DNA of 64,000 nt from Marsupella aquatica (GCA_973895155.1 OZ316894.1:16802001-16866000), one strand, 5' to 3'. Positions 12,501 through 25,319 are shown, counted from the stretch's first letter. Translations and numbers: made by a program. Notes: a model not told the origin generated them from the letters alone.

Positions 12501-15155
12501 TTTTTGATGTCTCGAAGGAGGTTTTCACCCAGGTAACTGAAAACTTATGGCCTAGCTTGGGTTCAAAGATCTCTTCAGAAATGGCTGGAGGGTATCTACG
12601 TTTGTTTCCATTTCATAGTAATTTTCCAAATTGAATCCACCGGGATTTCAAAATTCCTCTCACGTTTATAGACTTATTGGTTGTTAGAAAACCTAGACAC
12701 GGATGATTACCAAAAAGGAGAAACTGTTTGCACGCAGGTACAAGAAGCAGCTGCAGGTAACGTTACCGTGGAGATGCCTGACGTTTGGATCAACCTCGCA
12801 CATGTTTATTTGGCACAAGGGCAATTTTCTCTAGCAATAAAAATGGTAAGTTTCTCAACAGGCTTGCGTGCTGTTGAAGGTCGTCGGCGCTTGAATCCTG
12901 TAGAATTCTAGTAGGATCGATGCCTGCCATGAGACACAAGTTTCATTGAACAGACGTTCATTGATTTTCGTCTGAGTTTTTGTCGAGTTCACCCCTTTCA
13001 CATTCAATCGTTTCCATTGCATCCTTGGTCGGGGTTGGTAATGCGTGGCTGGGATATCAAGGCTTCCTCCTATTTTCAATCCTATCCCCTAACAATAGCC
13101 ACTGGTTTTGCAGTATCAAAATTGTTTGAAGAGATTTTATCATAACACGGACAGTCAAGTCCTGCTCTATCTGGCCCGAACGCACTATGAGGCAGAACAG
13201 TGGCAAGATTGCAAGCGGGTGCTTCTTCGAGCCATTCACTTGGCACCATCCAATTATACTCTGCGATTTGATGTGGCCATTGCGATGCAAAAGTTCTCAA
13301 CAGCTACTCTCCAGAAAGTGAAGCGGACAGCTGAAGAGGTGGGTTATGGGAGCCTCCAATTACTTCATATCTGTTAATGTGGAAGGTTGTGATATGTGTG
13401 CAAGGATTTATTATTTCCTTTGGTAAGCAACTGTGGGTTTGATGGGCTTGATGACTGTGCTGGTGTCAAAACGGTGGTGTCTCACGTGGCATATGCGGTA
13501 CTAGATTTATTCACAAATGACCTCTTGGCTGGATCCAGGTGCGACAGTCAGTTGCAGAGCTGAAGAACGCACTTAGACTATTCAATCAGCTATCAAGTGT
13601 CGGTGTCAATCACGGGCATGGATTTGATGAAAAGAAGATCGAAATGCATGTAGAATATTGCAAACACCTGCTGGATGCTGCAAAAGTACATTTGGAAGCA
13701 GCAGAGCGTGAAGAGCAACAAAATCGCCAAAAATTGGAAGTTGCGCGTCAGCTTGTCATGGCAGAAGAATCACGTCGCAAGGCAGAGGAGGACCAGAAAG
13801 CTCAGGTCAGGATCTTGGGGCCACAGCTTTTTCACATGAAAGTATTTTTTCTTTGCGTTCAGGATTTTGCCTTCAATCACTGGTGGCAGTTGAATAGATT
13901 CAGTGAGGCACAATCATGCTGGGCGTCTAGTGTTTTAAAAATAGTTGGATGACTTTTTGATGGTGCTTAGTCCTGGCTACATCTATATTGGATTCTTCTA
14001 GCACGAAGGTCGTACATTCATTTGTATAGCTGAACTTTCCCTGGACTTAGGTGGAGAGAAAATTGAAAGAGGAGGAAGCAAGGAAGGTGCTCAGAGAGGA
14101 AGAGAAGCTGAAGCATCTGATGGTACGTTCTCGTGTGTACAAAAGTTCATTCTCAATAAATGGGAGAAGGGATTATGATGCCACATTCCTTCCGTTCATT
14201 TCCTTACTTTTTCTCTCGTCAGGTTTTGACTTTGGACCCTCAATTTTATTAGTGGGTGGCTATCCTTCCTACTTTGCAACAATCAAGTTCTGTCTCCAGG
14301 CACATTAGAATGTTGGATCATCTTAGTATTCCTCCATATCAGTTGACTTTTGGCTGTTTGAGCTTGAATGATCAATTTGGTTCGACCCTTGGCGATCTTA
14401 AATGTCGCGCATTCACATCCCTTTCGTGGACTGTCTCCAGGCAAACTGGAATGTGAAGTCGTCTAGGCATGATGATGATGTAGAGGACGGAGCATCTGAG
14501 AAGAAAGAGAAGAAGAAAAGGAAGAAGAAAGAAAAGCGAGTCCGGTCGAAATCTAGATCTAGATCCCCATCTGAGCCAGAGTATGAAGTGGATGAGAGGT
14601 ACAGAACTGCGTCACCAGAAGAGGACACACAAGATGCTCTAGCTGCAGCTGGACTGCTCGACGAATCAGACGACGAGGAGGCGGTAAGACTTGAATCCGA
14701 TCTACTTCTCTAGTCTTGTGATCAAAGGTCTCAATCGAGAGAAAGCAAGCAGGGCATGTATGTGTAGAAAATGGCTGACTGACAGATCACCTGCTGTCGA
14801 GTGGATTACAAGAAATAACTTATGTATTAGCTTATGTAGAAGATTTGAGAGACTGAAATGTGCGTTCCACAGTTGAAGCGTCAGTCTGATATTTCCCACA
14901 TGATGATAATGTGTCCAGGTGAAAGAAGCACCACGGGCAAAGAAAGGAAGGTTAAGACGGGCACTTTCCGAGTCAGATGACGAAGATGGCTTGCACGGGC
15001 AAAGATTTGAGGGGAACAATGCTTTGGCTGATAGTGATGCTGATATGAAAGGAGCAAAAACTCTGGAGGACTCTGATGCAGATGAACAAGTAGTTGAAGC
15101 TGGTGCTAGAAGGCGTCCCAAGCAGTCACGACTGGCAGACAGTGACTCTGACTGA
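6584..15155 (+). CDS. CTR9: RNA polymerase II PAF1-complex subunit CTR9 (VIP6/ELF8 type)
   Basis: CTR9 is the TPR scaffold of the nuclear PAF1 complex, which travels with RNA polymerase II and supports histone H2B ubiquitylation and H3K4/K36 methylation. I assembled 24 exons giving 1082 aa: 6584-6724, 6917-6983, 7127-7321, 7501-7601, 7720-7773, 8125-8241, 8510-8573, 8796-9010, 9154-9238, 9483-9583, 9737-9829, 9981-10049, 10478-10570, 10768-11034, 11336-11416, 11664-11819, 12147-12242, 12431-12532, 12738-12845, 13114-13338, 13539-13805, 14051-14122, 14441-14683, 14919-15155. All phases agree. The start MACVYIPVQNSS matches the plant CTR9 N-terminus; an in-frame GTG four codons upstream was ignored. 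TPRs fill roughly residues 40-800. A charged coiled coil covers about 850-925, and a Lys/Arg-rich then Ser-Asp-rich acidic tail ends the protein. Length is close to the Arabidopsis protein. The gene looks intact. Two introns have unusual donors: GC at 8242, and GTTCTT at 12243. Confidence 0.97.
8242..8509 (+). other. Likely GC-AG intron in CTR9
   Basis: The conserved join of residues ERVLQ to LDPGNVEA requires exon 6 to end at CAG 8241 and exon 7 to start at CTG 8510. The intron then begins GCATGT and ends TTGCAG, a GC-AG rather than GT-AG intron. No GT donor nearby keeps both the frame and the conserved residues. Confidence 0.8.
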
Positions 15156-17320
15156 CCACAGCAAAAATTGCAGATTTGGGTCTATTATCCTTCAGGTGAA
15201 TTTAGTACCCAACTTCAGCACCACATGAGTGCAACTGGTGGTGGAACTAGTGGGGTCACAATGCTCCCAGCATTTTCTTTTGTGCCTAAACTTGTGGTCC
15301 CTTGTTTATCCCGTCTATGAAACTTCCGCAGGGATTTTGAAGGCGCCTGAGACATCATACATGTGACTTCACTGCGAAAATCGTTTGCTTCTTTCCTCAA
15401 GGCCAGGACTTTCTTCACAGTATCAAAATTTTAGAGACCAGTGGGGGTCCAGATATTTATCTCACTCCACAAAATTGTCTGCTGTTTTAACCGTATAAGT
15501 CGCATTCAACACACTTTGGAAGGCGCCCACATAGATACATGAAGTAAAAGGAAGTATCTGACGGCGATCCCTCGGTATGATGCTCTTTTGTGGGATTTGT
15601 GAACTCTGAATCGATGCAATTCAATTCCCTGAGAGCACGTACTTCCTACTGAGCTTTCATCGGGAAAAGTTATAGGAGTCTCCCTGGAATGGATTGCTTA
15701 TGTTAGACAATCAAATGGATATGTACAGGACGGATTGAAAGTAAAGGGAACTCAGTTTTGTTATCTCGTTCATTTGCCACCAACTTGAGCGCATGTGTGG
15801 CCTTCTACTAACCTTTGGAATACATCGTCCTCATTGCACGTGTGCCAGGGGATCCCTACGTTTCGTTGTAGCGCCTCTGGAGAGATGGGCGATACTTGTC
15901 AAATTCCTATTTAGTAAGCTCGAAACATTAGCATGCTTTGGTGCACTTACTATCGCCAGAAAATTGAGTACTTGTTTGGACCCTCAAGCGATAAACACCT
16001 TCCCTGGGGCCCTCTACATTGAAGGAATTTCATGGGGCCCTCCTGATGGTACTGTCATTACCCATCTTAGCTAATGGCATGCGTGGTCAATTGGTGCCTC
16101 AGTTTTGGGTAATGTAGTTTGAACCCCGGAATGGCGCACTCGCAAGCCCCATACTTTTGAGCCCAACTCTGTAGGAGTTCAGGGGCGAGCTAGAACCTGC
16201 ATCCCAATTATAAGACAAGATTGTAGGACGCGGGTCACAATATTCCGACCAGATTTTGAGGAATGTCGAACAAAACTAGCAACCTGTAATAGTACGCAGA
16301 ACACATGAGAAAGAGGGAGAGTGGGTGACGGTGCTTACACCTACGACACGAGCATGAGGTAGGGTGAAATGCTAGCATAGTAGTTGGGGACGGACAGAAG
16401 GAAGCTCATTTTGCCGTCTTTTAACATTATCCCAGATCTTGGGAAGGTAAAACAAAATTACGAAGCGGAGATGGTACACGAAGAGGGAGAGAAGTAGGTT
16501 TGCTTCACTTCTGTGTGTCAGTGGTACGGCTATATTCCAGAGTCGTAGGATTATAAAACAAACCCACATAATGGAGATGGTAGTGTCCCTTGATGTGGAG
16601 AATGGAGATGGTAGTGTCCCTTGATGTGGAGACCCTCAGTTGAATTGTGCTTCGGCCCATTGGGTTTGGTTTTCTCGGCGCTTGGACACCCTGCCTTTCA
16701 TTTAGAGTAAAATCTGATGTTCATATGATGCGCATTTTGCAGAGATAATCCAAGCTCATGACTTTGTTTTTATGCAAACGGGATAGAATAATCATGATAA
16801 AACACGGGATAGAATTGTGCACATGATGTTTGGGACCCAAATTGACGTCGTTTGGCTCAGACGCAAGGAACGATATAAATGATGCACACACGCAAACTCA
16901 TTCAACACCTTGCAACACAAGCTCCAGTTCCAGCTGGTAAGATGTTTCCTTAATTTCCTTGATAGAAATTCATCATCAACACGATGCACTCGAGTGAATG
17001 CCTTTCAAGGACCCCACTACGTGAGGGGCAAACCAGATCAATTAATCGATGCCTAAAACACCAACACCAGCCTGCCACAAGAGGTCGTTCTGCGAGAGGC
17101 ATACTATGACTGGAGCATAATGTAACATAGTTTGGACATCGAAGTTAATCGTTGTACCTGCCATAAAGGTCCACGACATAGGCAAAACGACCAGAACTAA
17201 ACGGCAAATGTATACCACATCTCAAGATGAAGATCTAAGTCATAAAGGTCATTGCAGATTCCACTCAGTGTGTCAGCTTGAAGGTAAAGAGGTGACAGGC
17301 TAAATGTCCAATCTATACCA
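15156..17320. other. Intergenic DNA between convergent CTR9 and BBX genes
   Basis: This stretch holds the presumed 3' untranslated regions of CTR9 (+) and of the B-box gene (-). No coding exon or RNA gene is recognised in between. The only clear structure is the 31-bp duplication at 16570-16631. Confidence 0.5.
16570..16631. repeat. Perfect 31-bp tandem duplication
   Basis: The unit AATGGAGATGGTAGTGTCCC followed by TTGATGTGGAG occurs twice without a gap and without mismatch, which points to a recent slippage or duplication event in non-coding DNA. Confidence 0.9.
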
Positions 17321-20300
17321 TCAATCATCAGAGGTATCAGACGATCTTTGGGCCATTTCGGGTACCACTCCTGCACATTCGTCATCACTGCTAGCCAATT
17401 CCTGATCCTGCGCATGCCCATCCATACCACTAATGAGACGAATGTTGACAATTTGTTTTGGTACCTGGGCCATAAAATTCTTGTATATGATCTACGATCA
17501 GACGACGTCAAGTCGGTGATGGAAAGGTCTTCATGTATTACTACACATGCATATGAAAACCGGGAGAAAAAAAAGATTTGCTCGTGATTCTAAGTGAATC
17601 CCCGAACACGAACACCACAAAACTGCGTATATCACAGTTTTGAAAATGCATCATCAATTCTTTCTTCTTGCGTAGCTGCTTGAAAGTACGACGAGGCTTT
17701 CCTATCTTTTCTACTTTGACAAAAGGAAACTAAGAATCTCATGTTTTGTTGAAGCGACCTATTTGCATATTCAAATTCAGAAAGATCATGGTTCGTAAAC
17801 ATACCTTGGCTGTATGCGAAACTCGCTGCAAGTGAGCAGGCCTGGAATTAAGATCGATCATCCGCGACGCGTGGTTAGCTGGTGATAGTAAATCCTCATC
17901 GCCTACAGTAACGGCTCCGGCGGGAGCATTACTGTTATTCCAATCACCATTTTCTTTGAGTCCTGTCTTGTCCTCTGGCTTGTCTTCATGATGATGGTGG
18001 TGGTGGTGATGGTGGTGGTGGTGATGATGGTGATGTTGGTCATTTGGATTCGTCCCATTTTCTTGCGCAGTCACGTCATCCTCTCGTACCTTTCTGGGAA
18101 GCTGCACGACAACGATATCTATCATGAGAAAACGCTCGCGCTTCACTCTCCCACTCCTAGAGAGTCCAATCTTGATTGGAAAGTGAAAACCTAAGAAATA
18201 AAAACACGTACAGTAATGCTCTTACCAAACCAGCAGCCTACCATCCACACTCCAATAAAATTATCATGGTTATTCTACGTGAAAACGTTATTACAGTTGT
18301 TGCCAGTTGATAAACGCATCTTAAATCACAGATTGTACATGGAAACTTCTCTTCAGATATAATTATGAAATCCTATAACTGAGACCTGCCAATAGAGCTC
18401 CAGTTAGAGGCAGATTTCATCCGAAATAGCTTTGTGAGGCTTTGAAATCTAAGCAAGTGAGCCAACAGCGAAGCAGGAGCAATTACAACTCTGAACAGTT
18501 ACGAGTTCGCAAGGAAGTTTCTCACGGTCAGTCAAAAGCAATACGGGACAAATGATAGAACCAACCTCCACGCGTTGACCCATTAATAAGTATCGCTCGT
18601 GAGTTTTTTTTCCTCCGATGTGAACATCCATGTCACATTGCAAACATAGGGATGTTCCATCAATACCACAGAAGAAAAATGCTGCACAAACACAGACAAA
18701 TTAGCAACGCCGAGGCGCTCGGGAAGCCTGCGGATCCTACCGAGTAGAATGGACATGCCTCCCTCACTTCAGATTTACAATCGTACATCAAGGTCACACC
18801 AACTGTTTACGGAGCTCTAAAGGACACGAAGAAGTCTCCATAACGAAAAAGGTACGTCCTGTGGTTCCTATTCGATACACCATTATCAAACCTCTGTATT
18901 CAACTAGGCTCGGGGATCGACACTAGTGGTAGTAAATGACTGGGAAGGCCAAATTCCATACCCGGAGCGTTTTCACATATGTCGCAGCGTGGTACTGCAC
19001 GCGCTTCTGCGAGTTTTAATCGCACATGTCTGCCGGCCACTTTGTTGCACCCGTGCACCTGAGGAAAACCCAATTTGGGGGCTGTCAATACATCATGATT
19101 TATTGTAATTGCTAGTGGACAACTCTAGTTCCTTTCTGATGTTCCTATACATTTTCTCCCATAAAGTCTGCGTAACCGACAATCGTTTCTTATAGACAAA
19201 GGCGTGATCGTAAACAGGGCATAGCAGGGAGATAGTAGTAAACAAAAAAGCTATGAGATACAACGGGATCTAAAAGATTCCTGAGCTATTCGTTTCTATG
19301 CACAGGATTCTTGTCCAAGGCACCGGCATAAGCTTTCTCGCAATTTCAATCGAGAACCTCGGTATATATTACTAGGCTGCTATTGTGACCCCGACATGCG
19401 GGCAAATGCAACGAGTAACAATTTCCTTAATCAAGTTCAAAGATGACAAGCCTTTCAAGCCGACTACGGCTGGCAGACGTAATTTCATCTTTGAAAACGA
19501 AGAGTGCAATTTGCCATGGCAGTAGAGTTACCCATCTAGAAATTATTTCATCATTCCCTGTGCACTCTTGGGGCTGTGACATCATGGGCGTTACAGTACT
19601 GCCAAACTATTCTCAACCAGCCGTATCGATCCAAAGTATAACTCTGAATGGTCATCTTGATCAACAAAATTGCAGCTTTATCTTTGCTGTCCAACTTTCG
19701 TGACCTCCAAAACACCCTGGATAAACAACCGGGGCTCAGCACAGTACAGCCTTGGCTAATGGTGGGACCTCGCCTTCCGCGACACTTCTGTTCAAAGCTA
19801 GTCTACATATAAATATGTTTCCAGGATCTGCCTTAAGCTCTCAAAGGCGTGGTTCCTCTACCTTCCTCTTCAGAGAGCAGATGCCCAAGACTTGGTCTCT
19901 GTATGAGTGATGGCCAAAAATCCTCGACCTTCAGGTTTGCTTCAGAAGTAGAAAGGATCTGCCTTCAGCTTTTAGAGGCATGGTTCTTCCATCTTCTTCT
20001 TAAGAGACTCCCCAGATTGAGCTCTTTCCGTCAGCTGAAGCCACAAATCCTCAACCTTCAGGATTGCTTCAGAAGTCGGAACTTCCCTACATTGGGCCAG
20101 CTAATGTCGATGAGATCAGTCAACGAGTCAACTGAACGCAACCCGTGTTTGGTTAACGGTTAGAGTCGTTTCCCTGTTCTGTGTAAGATTCCCTTCGGCT
20201 ACCCAAATCTACCTGAACGTACGTCCCTTCACTCTCCCCCTCAACCGAGAGCACACTCCGCGGTAAGCATCCATACTTCCAACTTGGAGTATGTAAGAGA

Positions 20301-20513
20301 AGTGAGAGGGGGCATGCAAAGACAAGGGAAGCTTTTTAGTACACAAAGAGTCCAACATGATGGAGAGGAGCTATTCGCCTCAAACCACGAGAGCGTCATC
20401 AAGCGGAGACGAGCACCAACCTTTGCGTCGCACTTCAGGCAGAGAGCAGCTTCGTCCGCGGCGCAGAATAGGTGGGCAGGGGCCGCCTCACAAACATCGC
20501 AGAGAGTCCGCAT
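17321..20513 (-). CDS. BBX18/19: Double B-box zinc finger protein, BBX18/BBX19-like
   Basis: This is a nuclear B-box factor of the STO/DBB group (two B-boxes, no CCT domain). Arabidopsis relatives act in light, photoperiod and hypocotyl signalling. Exons on the minus strand are 20421-20513, 18962-19058, 18566-18681, 17805-18101 and tentatively 17321-17407, giving 229 aa. B-box 1 is at residues 5-45 (CDVC, LFC, CLKCD, GRHV) and B-box 2 at 56-98 (CDIC, FFC, CLQCD, THERY). The exon junctions after CDAK, ENAP and QRVE fall where plant BBX19-type genes have them. The linker carries 16 consecutive His (125-140), then a MIDLN motif near 185. The last exon was chosen because it is phase-compatible and adds an AGVVP motif resembling the family's terminal VPV motif, followed by an early stop. 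An alternative open exon near 17640-17730 cannot be excluded. Intron 1 is 1362 bp. Confidence 0.9.
19823..20083. repeat. 131-bp tandem duplication inside BBX intron 1
   Basis: Two diverged copies begin GGATCTGCCTT at about 19824 and 19954. They share the same order of blocks, ending with ATCCTC-ACCTTCAGG-TTGCTTCAGAAGT. The array lies wholly within the first intron of the B-box gene. Confidence 0.8.
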
Positions 20514-21870
20514 CTGTATCGCCTTTCACTTTGTTCCGTTCCAACTCCACCAAGCCCTCACAACTTACTGTCCTGTAGCCTTCGTTCGCACTCTACAACT
20601 TCCTGCGTTTCGTGTGTTAGCCGTTCCCACTTCTCCTGGTGCAGTTTGGACCTTTTACAGCGAAGATGCTATTTGTTCCGTCCACCCATAATAGTAATAC
20701 TATCACAGCCCCAGACCAAGCCAGCCGATCCGCTTCTTAAAACATGAGTTGGTAACATCCCGCCTCTTGACAAATTTCCAATGAAATAAATTGCACGGAA
20801 GACTAGGAGCAGAGGATGTGTTCGTTCTCTCGCGCATTACCAACGCTTGCAATGCATGCCAGGGGAAAGGAGACCAAATCAGCGAGCAGGCCAGTCCTGA
20901 CGGCGACGACGATGATGATGCACGATCAATTGGTCGAAGAAATCTGAAATGATCACCGTGCGAATTGCTCCACTCCGCGACTACAACAACTGTCACAACG
21001 CGTTCGTCCTGTTTTCTAAACTCCAGCAACCCGGGGGAGCAGAAAACAACCACAGCCTGTATCCAAGAGAGCCCGTCCGCAAGCAGCTCGGCACGAGAGA
21101 GGAGAAGGTGCCACTGAACCAGGACCACACAGAGAAATTATCTCAATCTTGCTTTGCTTGCCTACCTTCCGATTCGACACACCGCTGTACCTGCAGCAGG
21201 CAAAGCGGCCGAGATCCAAGAAAGAGATATCGCTATCTCTTCAAATCAAAATTGCCGTAGACGACGAGAAGCAGGCGCGACATTGGACCCCTCGGACAGA
21301 AGAAGCCCCGCAATCATTTCTCCTCGTAAATCACACTCCACGGCCCTCGACAGCGAGCAACGAAACGATCGAACGAACCTCAAACCACAAGGCGCCGGCG
21401 CAGGCACGGAATTTTCCTGCTCCCTCGGCCTCAGCTGTCAACAGCGAATGATCGAGCCAGCGACGAGTGACGAAACGGACTTCCCGACTCCGGAGCTCTC
21501 GGTACACGCCGCACAGCCGCAGAACGACGACAATCAATGTGGACTAGTCGAGCTCATGCTTCTGCTGCAGTGGACAGTTCCGGACCAATGCTCACTCACT
21601 AGTCCCGTCGACAGCGGCGTCTCGCGAGATTGGGCTCCAACCAGCTTGAAACTCAATCCAAATCAGACCAGAGCAGCGCAACGCAATCCAAAGCAACGCA
21701 CGACAGCAGTACAAAGCTGCGCAATCTGCTTTGGACCCAACTGGAGTCGCCGACTGGTGAGGATCGGTGAAGAAAGTAGAGGCTGGGAAGCAGTCCGGGA
21801 CTCGAATGCTCTACAGCCTCTGCTTCTGCGCTTCTGTCGGTCACGGACTTCTGTGACCACGAGAAGCGAC
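20514..21870. other. Upstream region of the BBX gene (5'UTR and promoter side)
   Basis: The region is richer in GC and CpG than its surroundings and lies directly 5' of the B-box start codon on the minus strand, so leader and proximal promoter are expected here. Long open frames on the + strand (for example 21154-21927) have no domain and a biased, Arg/Ser/Thr-rich composition. I treat them as chance frames in GC-rich DNA. Confidence 0.5.
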
Positions 21871-21941
21871 AAGACGAGACGAGACGAGACGAGACGAATG
21901 GAATGGAATGGAAGACTAATTAATTAATTAATTAATTAATG
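21871..21941. repeat. Microsatellite cluster
   Basis: Three simple repeats abut each other: about five units of GACGA, then three of GAATG, then about six of TAAT. They mark the left edge of the duplicated block that follows. Confidence 0.9.
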
Positions 21942-23000
21942 GATGATGGCCTGACCAGTCACGTCAGTTCACTAGTTCAGTTGTGGTGTGGTCTGAGCAT
22001 TTTCAGCCACAGGAGAGAGGGGCCCTCACAAGAACTGTGGTCTCTCCAGCCACAAGGGTGGGGCCCCCACATGAACTGTGGTCTCCCCAGCCACAAACGG
22101 GAGGGGGGGGGGGGCGCTCACAAGAGCTGTGGTCTCTCCACAAGAGGTGTATGTTTGGTGGACCCCCCAAGTGATAGGTGTTATTTGAGGGGACCCCGGA
22201 GTGATCTGAACGTTGATAGACACTAAATAAACTTACCCAAAACCTAGGGGTTACCTAGGGGTTGGTTGGGGAGAAAAGTTTGATCAAACTTATCCAAATC
22301 AATCTCATGGGGTTAGTAGGGGAGAAAAGTTTGGTTTGGGGCTCCGTGAAGCAAATATCTCATAGATGAGGCGAGACGAGAAACCTAAGATTGTCACTGT
22401 GGTGTGCTCTGAGAATAACCTCATGGGGTTGAATGGGGAGGAAAGTTTGGTTTGGGTCTCCATTAATTAAGCAAATAACTCAGACAAGATGAGACAAAGA
22501 CTCTAATTAATTGATGATGGGCTGACCAGTCACTTTGCTGTGGTGTGGTCTGAAAATTTCAAGCCAGAAGTTTAATTAGGGGGGGGGGCGGCTTAACAAG
22601 AATGTGGTCTGAGAATTTCCAGTACTTCACAAAAACAGCTGCTTACTTCCAAGATTTTATTTTTGGGGTTCATTGCAAAGTTTCATATCAAGTGGCCAAT
22701 CTATTTTGCCCCAACCATGAAATTGAGAGGTCACTAGCTGGTACATGAAATCTCCAGGTCCTACATGGAAGACTTGACTGTGGAGTGGTCTGAGAATTTC
22801 CAGCCAGAAGTTAGGACTGGGCACTTCCAAGATTTTGCTTTTTGGTTGATCCCAATCGTTCATCCAGTTCAAGATTTTGCTCTTAGATTTCATTGTAGTC
22901 ATTTAATATCAAATGCTATTCGTTTGGGCCTCACATGATATTGAGAGGTCACTGGAGCTGAGAATTTCCAGCCAAAGTCAAGGGGCGTTACAAGAAAAAC
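21942..23000. repeat. Degenerate tandem and segmental duplications upstream of BBX
   Basis: Within 22000-22150 a unit of about 60 bp with CTGTGGTCTC(T/C)CCAGCCACA is repeated three times, interrupted by a run of G. Larger blocks also recur. GATGATGG-CTGACCAGTCAC followed by GTGGTGTGGTCTGA is at about 21940 and 22512. CTCATGGGGTT followed by GGGGAG-AAAGTTTGGTTTGGG occurs at about 22305 and 22421. The phrase GTGGTCTGAGAATTTCCAG appears at about 22603 and 22785. No coding sequence is recognised. Confidence 0.7.
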
Positions 23001-24595
23001 CGGTTACCCTCCAAGAATTTGCTTTTTGGTTTCCCAACCATTCTTATCAAGTTCCAAGTTTTCGCTTTTGGATTTCATCTCAATCATTCATGTCAAGTGA
23101 CAACTCCATTTTGGCTTTACATGAGACCACTTGTGGGACTTATCCCAATCCTACATGGATTGGAGTGGGTCCCCAAAAGTCCCTATGTCAACAGTTCAGT
23201 TCTGGCCATGTTATAGACCACCTCATTGAGAATTCAAGGGACTCTTCCTTGGAAACTCATTTATTACAACCCCTTGGGTCCCACTCTATGTGCGACTCCT
23301 CTCATTTCTATTATAAGTGATATTAAGAGAGTTACCTCCAATTTTTCCCAATGTCTAGTCTTTTGTGTGTGAAGGGATCTGGTGAATCTCACTTTGGGAG
23401 GGGGTTTTGTGCAAAAGGATGGTTGAGTATGAAGCTTGAACTTTGAACATCACTAGTGGCAGCGAAGACTACTTTTGTTGGGCTATGCTTGCTCGAACAA
23501 TTAATGTGAGCCATTTTTGCATTTGTAGCATTCACAAATATGAATACACAAGTTGTTTTCACATTTTTTTCATGATGGACAATACTCAATTAGAGGCAGC
23601 TTCAAATGGCAGGACCCAAAAAGTACCAATAAATGAGTTTCCTATGAACGCTTGTCCAAAAAAAATTGTGATGGTATTTTGAAAAGATCTTCTCATTTTG
23701 GCTCATGTTGCTCATTCAAAATTGATGAGGTTCAGTATACCAGCTGGCCTGTTGTGACCTGTTTCAAATGAAAACTCCTATGTATTAAGTTTTCCCCAAA
23801 TTTGGGTTTTGGTGAGACTAACGAACATACATTTCCCGCAGCTGCCAACTGCAAGGAAAAAAGTTGATATGAGATGCTCTGGTATAGCAACGTGTAAAAA
23901 ATCCAGGAGTGATGTGCAACAGCGTCCAAACGTGATTTTTTCACCAATGACTGGTCCACCAGTGGGCCAACTCACTTCACTAGTCCACTTGACAAAATAA
24001 TGACAACATCAGAAAAGATTTCCTTCGACTCATCAGCAAACCTGGCCCCTGAGTCCCTGACCACATGCAAGCCACCAAAACAAAAACAATACTATTATTT
24101 TTAGGAAGCTCCCAAGTACCACATGCAAGCCAACTAAAACAACAACAATAACATTATTATTAATATGAAGCACCCTAGTTTCCAGCCGAGGAAAGGATAT
24201 GGTCTGCTGCCCCTGTGGGCCCTCTTTGCTTGGAAGCCACTCAAATGTTTGTTTTCGATCTCAAAAAGGCAGGTGGGCCCCTTTTGACTGGCAGCCACTC
24301 ACGTTTGCGTTTTCGATACTACAGGAGCTCGTCGGGCTTGTCGTATTGTGCCCTGTCCTCTGAGCTGGGGTTGCACTGGAGCCACATATAGGTACGGGAT
24401 GCTTGCGGACCTCAGGGTCGGATTCCGTGCCTCTGCTGCTCCTGCCACGTAAGCCTACTTCACATGGACCTCTTGGGGCCGTGGAATCAGTCATTCCGGA
24501 CGGCCCAGATGCCTGCTCGTGCGTGCCGGGGCGGGTCGAGGCCAACGCATTTTTAAGGTTTTTTTGGGTGGGTGAAGGTATACATAATTAGTGTA
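23001..24595. other. Intergenic DNA, no supported feature
   Basis: AT-rich sequence with only short frames. The 94-codon minus-strand frame at 24261-24545 is Ser/Thr/Pro/Gly-rich, has no recognised domain and no splice partners. Two A-rich segments near 24075 and 24135 are similar (ACCACATGCAAGCCA followed by ACAA repeats), a small local duplication. Confidence 0.4.
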
Positions 24596-24599
24596 CTCT

Positions 24600-24995
24600 T
24601 TAGAGGATATTGTGGAGTCTAATGCCCTGAAGAACGAGAGCTTTAGTTCTAGTTTTGAGGGGCTAGCATTGCAAATAATGATATGGAAATAGGACCTTGA
24701 TATACTTGAGGAGATTTTATATTTTTGTAATATTAGTAAAGTAGAGGAGAATGTTAAACAAGACGTGATATAAATCTTGACGGGAATGCTGTGAAAGATA
24801 CCAAAGGGAAAAATCATTAAGGGCACAAAGAATATACTAATGTCTTGTTGCCAAGGCATTGTGTGATATAATCTCCTAATAAATGAGAGCTTTAGTTCAA
24901 GTTTTGAGCGTCTATCATTGCCCACAATGCTATGGAAATAGGATCTTCATACATTTAAAGGTCCAAGAGATTTTAGTTTCTTTCAATTTAAGTAA
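24600..24995. repeat. Two copies of a dispersed repeat, about 250 bp apart
   Basis: Copies at about 24625-24720 and 24880-24975 share GAGAGCTTTAGTTC, AGTTTTGAG, a CATTG block, ATGATATGGAAATAGGA or ATGCTATGGAAATAGGA, then GAGATTTTA. A related sequence with AGTTTTGAGAGGCTAATATGG is found at 32.5-32.9 kb, so this is an interspersed family and not just a local duplication. Confidence 0.65.
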
Positions 24996-25319
24996 ACTTA
25001 GAGGACCCAGATGGCCATGTTCTGTCTTCAGAGTGCACCAACAAAGAAGATTAGTTTGTCTTCCTCGAGAGTCCATTCTCCCAACCAGCCATTGTTCCCT
25101 TGTTTTGTTCTTTAATTCCCCAGGGCGCCATTAGCTCTGGAAGGAGGGCAGGTACTTTAAAGAACATAAAGGCACAGCGTAATTATCCCATACAGTTGTA
25201 CATATTTTCTGGCAAAGATGGTTGAGATTATTTCATATGTTAGCCTCGTCTGCCCACCCCAGTGTTTTTGTTCATTAAACCCATAAGTTTAGAAGCTCCC
25301 AGGGGTCTGCCATGTTCCA

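Noticed and set aside
17988-18194. + strand frame beginning with Met/Val repeats
   Set aside because: It is the complement of the poly-His tract of the BBX gene.
21154-21927. 257-codon + strand frame upstream of BBX
   Set aside because: Lies in GC-rich leader/promoter DNA of the opposite-strand gene, has no domain and biased composition, and runs into microsatellites.
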